Source of the DNA: G020354785 sp964534745
GTDB taxonomy: Bacteria; Bacteroidota; Bacteroidia; Bacteroidales; UBA10428
Length of the DNA stretch: 8,959 nt
Direction of reading: 5' to 3'
Assembly (NCBI GenBank): GCA_964534745.1
Contig: CAZHQW010000086.1
Coordinates: 1 to 8,959 of the forward strand
Part shown: positions 6,100 through 8,959 of the stretch, in pieces
How the letters are laid out: every line of letters starts with the position of its first letter
Numbering within the stretch: position 1 is the first letter of the stretch
Notes under the pieces: model-generated
Told to the model about the DNA's origin: nothing
What the model saw: only the letters and a program-made list of their open reading frames with translations
The model's database searches: none
Made by a program: the position numbers and the translations under genes

Positions 6100-6820
6100 A
6101 GGGACCAGGCTAAGGCCGCTGACAGATAAGATGCCAAAAGCCCTGGTTGAGGTAGATGGAAAAACCTTGCTGGAGCATACGGTTAATTTTTTGAAACACT
6201 ATGGTGTAGATGAGATTATTATTAATGTTTTTCACAGGGCTCCCCAAATTATCGAATACCTTGACCGTAACAATAATTTTAATATCAGGATTGAGATCTC
6301 TGATGAAACGGGATTATTGCTTGATACAGGGGGGGGACTGAAAAAAGCATCCTGGTTTTTTGATGACAAATCTCCCTTCTTTCTGGCAACAGTAGATGTC
6401 ATCACCAATCTTAACCTCGGCAGTCTCTACAAGTACCATTGCGATTCAAATGCACTTGTTACACTTGCAGTAAAGTCACGTCCGTCAACCAGGGAGTTTA
6501 TGTTTGATAAGAATAAGCAGTTGTGCGGATGGAAGAACAATATAACAGGAGAAAAGACATTGCTGAAAGGAGAGGAATATGTCCGGTATTCCATTGCCTT
6601 TAGCGGATACCATGTTATTAATCCTGCAATATTTGACATGATCACCGAAGAGGGCCCTTTTTCTGTAACGGACCTGTACCTGCGGCTTGCCAGAACCAGC
6701 TTAATCAACGGTTACATCCATAATGATTCGCACTGGATGGAGTTTGGAAGGCTGGAAAATGTACGCAGGGCAGCAGAATCACCAATACTCAGACAGATAC
6801 TTTCCGACCTATACGGTTAA
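6071..6820 (+). CDS. murU: MurU-like sugar-1-phosphate nucleotidyltransferase
   Basis: A 249-residue nucleotidyltransferase (NTP_transferase fold). The nucleotide-binding signature is at the N-terminus: MILAAGEGTRLRPLTDKMPK, with Arg13 and Lys23. DTGGG follows at 85-89, and the metal-binding Asp109 sits in TVDV. MurU converts MurNAc-1-phosphate and UTP to UDP-MurNAc, the step after AmgK in the Pseudomonas peptidoglycan recycling shunt; the adjacent AmgK-like kinase supports the same job here. In the C-terminal metal motif the usual W.D.G is W-M-E-F-G (Glu224), a conservative change. The ATG at 6071 gives the canonical MKAMILAAG start; TTG at 6065 is less likely. It overlaps the kinase gene by 29 nt in another frame. 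Other sugar-1-phosphate substrates cannot be excluded from sequence. Cytoplasmic; appears intact. Confidence 0.88.
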   Translation: MKAMILAAGEGTRLRPLTDKMPKALVEVDGKTLLEHTVNFLKHYGVDEIIINVFHRAPQIIEYLDRNNNFNIRIEISDETGLLLDTGGGLKKASWFFDDKSPFFLATVDVITNLNLGSLYKYHCDSNALVTLAVKSRPSTREFMFDKNKQLCGWKNNITGEKTLLKGEEYVRYSIAFSGYHVINPAIFDMITEEGPFSVTDLYLRLARTSLINGYIHNDSHWMEFGRLENVRRAAESPILRQILSDLYG

Positions 6821-6907
6821 TAGTCATTTATTTGACAAGTAATACAAACTGTAAAGAATTTTTTTATTTCTTTGCGTTCTGTTTCACTGCATAAATTTTT
6901 ATAATCC

Positions 6908-8230
6908 ATGATAGATAAGAAAAGTGAAGTTGGTATACTGGCGGATCCTTTCCTGCGCTTTTTCAGAATTGAAGTTAGGGCAAGTATCATCCTGCTTGTT
7001 GCAGTGATAATAGCTTTGTTCTGGGCAAATTCACAGTGGTCTGAATATTATTTGAAACTCTGGAATAATGAATTATCATTAAAGATTAACGGTTTTTATA
7101 TTTCAAAATCATTTGCCGGATGGATAAACGAGGGACTCATGGCAATTTTCTTCTTTCTCATTGGCCTTGAGATTAAGCGTGAACTGTTGGCAGGAGAGCT
7201 GTCATCATTTAAAAAAGGTGCATTGCCTGTGGTCGCTGCGCTGGGGGGAATGGCAGTGCCCGCAATAATTTACCTTTATCTTAATAAAGATATTGCCAGC
7301 GAATCAGGATGGTGCGTACCCATGGCCACTGATATTGCACTTGCTCTCGGCATCCTCGGATTGCTTGGCAACCGTGTGCCCGCAGGAATGAAAGTATTTC
7401 TTCTTGCCTGTGCTATTGCAGGCAACCTTGGCTCTGTCTTTGTTGTCTCAATATTCTATAATACCGGCATAAATCTGAATTTTCTTATTATAGGACTTGG
7501 TTTGTTTTTTGTCCTGGTGTTTTTAAACCAGGTAAAGGTCAGGAATTATCATATATATATGGCCGGCGGATTCATTATATGGTATATGTTTCTGATGGCG
7601 GGTATTCATCCTGCACTGGCAGGCGTATTAATTGCCTTTACCATACCGGTCAGGCGCAAAATAAAAATCCCTGCTTTCAAGCACAGAATGACTGAAAATC
7701 TGCAGGAGTTCAGCGGCAAGGTAGTGACCCGTAAAATGGCGCTTAATAAGCCCCAACTGGCAGCAATATATAATATGGAGGACGAAATAGAGAAAGTACA
7801 GAGCCCCCTGCAGTTTCTTGAATTTAAATTGCATGCATTTGCAGCATATATTATTTTGCCCGTCTTTGCCCTGGCTAATGCAGGTGTTGTAATTTATACC
7901 ATGAATATAGGGGATATCCCGGGTTCATTAAGTTTTAATACCGGACTGAGTATGGTGGCGGGTAAACTGGTTGGTATCTTCCTTTTCTCATGGATAGGCG
8001 TAAAAACAGGCATCGCAGCCTTACCGGGAAAAATCGGATGGATACATATGATAGGCCTGAGCCTGCTCGGAGGAGCCGGATTTACGATATCTTTGTTTAT
8101 ATCTAATCTTGCATTTGCTGATGCCGGATTGATAAATGATGTCAAGACAGGTGTTTTGGCAGCTTCCCTGATATCAGGATTATTAGGATTTCTTGTACTC
8201 AGACTCAGCCTGACTAAACAAATTGCATGA
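6908..8230 (+). CDS. nhaA: NhaA-family Na+/H+ antiporter, lacking the Asp-Asp pair
   Basis: A 440-residue polytopic inner-membrane protein that aligns with E. coli NhaA from end to end: WINEGLMAIFFFLIGLEIKREL, the unwound-helix motif MATDIALALG with Asp142 (E. coli Asp133), GIHPALAGVLIAF, LPVFALANAGV, and VAGKLVGIFLF with Lys353 (E. coli Lys300). NhaA exchanges one Na+ or Li+ for two H+ in pH and sodium homeostasis. However, the helix V motif, normally AI.DDLGA, reads AIAGNLGS here. Gly172-Asn173 therefore replace Asp163-Asp164, the cation and proton ligands of E. coli NhaA. The codons GGC AAC are clear and the rest of the protein is intact, so this is not simple decay. The loop before LPVFALANAGV is longer than in E. 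coli (about residues 255-305). It begins 87 nt after murU and probably has its own transcription; no convincing promoter was found. Family certain; Na+/H+ activity doubtful. Confidence 0.95.
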   Translation: MIDKKSEVGILADPFLRFFRIEVRASIILLVAVIIALFWANSQWSEYYLKLWNNELSLKINGFYISKSFAGWINEGLMAIFFFLIGLEIKRELLAGELSSFKKGALPVVAALGGMAVPAIIYLYLNKDIASESGWCVPMATDIALALGILGLLGNRVPAGMKVFLLACAIAGNLGSVFVVSIFYNTGINLNFLIIGLGLFFVLVFLNQVKVRNYHIYMAGGFIIWYMFLMAGIHPALAGVLIAFTIPVRRKIKIPAFKHRMTENLQEFSGKVVTRKMALNKPQLAAIYNMEDEIEKVQSPLQFLEFKLHAFAAYIILPVFALANAGVVIYTMNIGDIPGSLSFNTGLSMVAGKLVGIFLFSWIGVKTGIAALPGKIGWIHMIGLSLLGGAGFTISLFISNLAFADAGLINDVKTGVLAASLISGLLGFLVLRLSLTKQIA

Positions 8231-8267
8231 ATACTGGTTTATATAAGTAAATATTGGATACACTGTA

Positions 8268-8959
8268 ATGAAAGAGAGGGTAGAAGAACTGAACAACGAG
8301 CTTAAGGACAGTACTCCCCGTGAGGTACTTGAATACTTTATTTCAGGCCATAAAGGTAAGATAGCACAAAGTACAAGCCTTGGTGCTGAAGACCAGGTCC
8401 TGACCGATATGATTTGCACTATTGACAACAAGACAAGAATATTCAGCCTCGATACCGGAAGATTATTCCAGGAAACCTATGATCTTATTGAAAACACAAA
8501 TAAGAAGTATAATATAAATATTGATATATATTTTCCTGACTGGCAGAATGTAGAAGAGATGGTCAGGGAGAAAGGCATAAACCTGTTTTACCGCAGCATT
8601 GAAAACAGGAAAAGATGCTGTTACCTCAGAAAAATTGAACCTCTGACAAGGGCATTGAAAGGCATGGAAGTATGGATATCGGGAATAAGAAAGGACCAGA
8701 CAGTATCAAGGTTCTATTCAGAGCTTGTTGAGTGGGATGATACCCATAAGCTGGTTAAAATAAATCCGCTTTTAAAATGGACTGAAAAGCAGGTTTGGGA
8801 ATATATAAAAGAGCATAACGTACCTTATAACATACTTCATGACAGGGGATATAAGAGCATAGGGTGCCAGCCGTGCACACGTGCTGTAAAGAAGGGAGAA
8901 GATTTCAGGGCCGGACGCTGGTGGTGGGAAGAACCGGACAGCAGGGAATGCGGGGTTAA
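8268..8959 (+). CDS. cysH: APS reductase (phosphoadenylyl-sulfate reductase family), 3' end cut by window
   Basis: The frame is open from ATG at 8268 to the window end: 230 full codons with the next codon begun (GTT AA.), so the final TAA-looking bases are out of frame. It matches the CysH family: STSLGAEDQVLTDM near the N-terminus (adenylyl-sulfate binding), FSLDTGRLF, KRCCYLRKIEPL, WISGIRKDQT, VKINPLLKWTEKQVW, SIGCQPCTRAV and AGRWWWE, ending at the catalytic ECG (Cys228). The four cysteines Cys117-Cys118 and Cys200-x-x-Cys203 are the 4Fe-4S ligands of assimilatory APS reductases. I therefore predict reduction of APS rather than PAPS to sulfite with thioredoxin, in cysteine biosynthesis. The usual ECGLH tail reads ECGV followed by Lys or Asn. 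It lies 37 nt after nhaA with no clear terminator between, so cotranscription is possible. Only a few C-terminal residues should be missing. Confidence 0.94.
   Translation, partial: MKERVEELNNELKDSTPREVLEYFISGHKGKIAQSTSLGAEDQVLTDMICTIDNKTRIFSLDTGRLFQETYDLIENTNKKYNINIDIYFPDWQNVEEMVREKGINLFYRSIENRKRCCYLRKIEPLTRALKGMEVWISGIRKDQTVSRFYSELVEWDDTHKLVKINPLLKWTEKQVWEYIKEHNVPYNILHDRGYKSIGCQPCTRAVKKGEDFRAGRWWWEEPDSRECGV

Noticed and set aside
6832..6907. TTGACA and a TAAATTTT box upstream of nhaA as a promoter, and an AAAGAA/TTCTTT hairpin as a murU terminator
   Set aside because: Spacing of the promoter boxes is wrong or too close to the ATG, and the hairpin is only A-U pairs; neither is convincing.
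8955..8959. Apparent TAA stop at the very end of cysH
   Set aside because: In the cysH frame these bases read GTT AA, so the gene runs on past the window.

Overview
The window looks like chromosomal DNA from a member of the Bacteroidota, probably Bacteroidales/Marinilabiliales-like. This is inferred from three things: most genes lack a Shine-Dalgarno sequence, there is a TTG-N20-TAnnTTTG type promoter at 1825-1856, and the gene families fit (MORN/YwqK-like exported protein, kinase-RapZ fusion, Bacteroidota-style NhaA). It contains ten protein-coding genes. I saw no rRNA, tRNA, CRISPR array, transposase or phage gene.

The left part (1-1800) is AT-rich and read entirely on the minus strand. 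It holds a 154-residue STAS/SpoIIAA-like hypothetical protein, a secreted MORN-repeat (YwqK-like) protein whose 3' end may carry a frameshift, and a GYD-domain protein with an unusually strong ribosome binding site and a good Bacteroidota promoter. Between the MORN and GYD genes lies a 7-bp GC-rich inverted repeat.

The right part (1900-8959) is mostly on the plus strand and has higher GC. It begins with aat (leucyl/phenylalanyl-tRNA-protein transferase). An AT-rich, unrecognised minus-strand gene (2623-3159) follows, inserted between aat and the next operon. That operon is a PLP-dependent aromatic-amino-acid-type decarboxylase, then an AmgK-like sugar kinase fused to a RapZ C-terminal domain, then a MurU-like nucleotidyltransferase. 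Spacing is 5 nt and then a 29-nt overlap. The last two fit the cell-wall recycling shunt MurNAc -> MurNAc-1-P -> UDP-MurNAc described for Pseudomonas AmgK/MurU. The RapZ domain adds a possible amino-sugar or RNA sensing module. After 87 nt comes nhaA (Na+/H+ antiporter family), in which the normally essential Asp-Asp pair is replaced by Gly-Asn. The window ends inside cysH, a 4Fe-4S type APS reductase that lacks only its last codons.

The points most worth a second look are the NhaA with its ion-binding aspartates missing, the kinase-RapZ fusion beside murU, and the coupling of an amino acid decarboxylase to this recycling pair.
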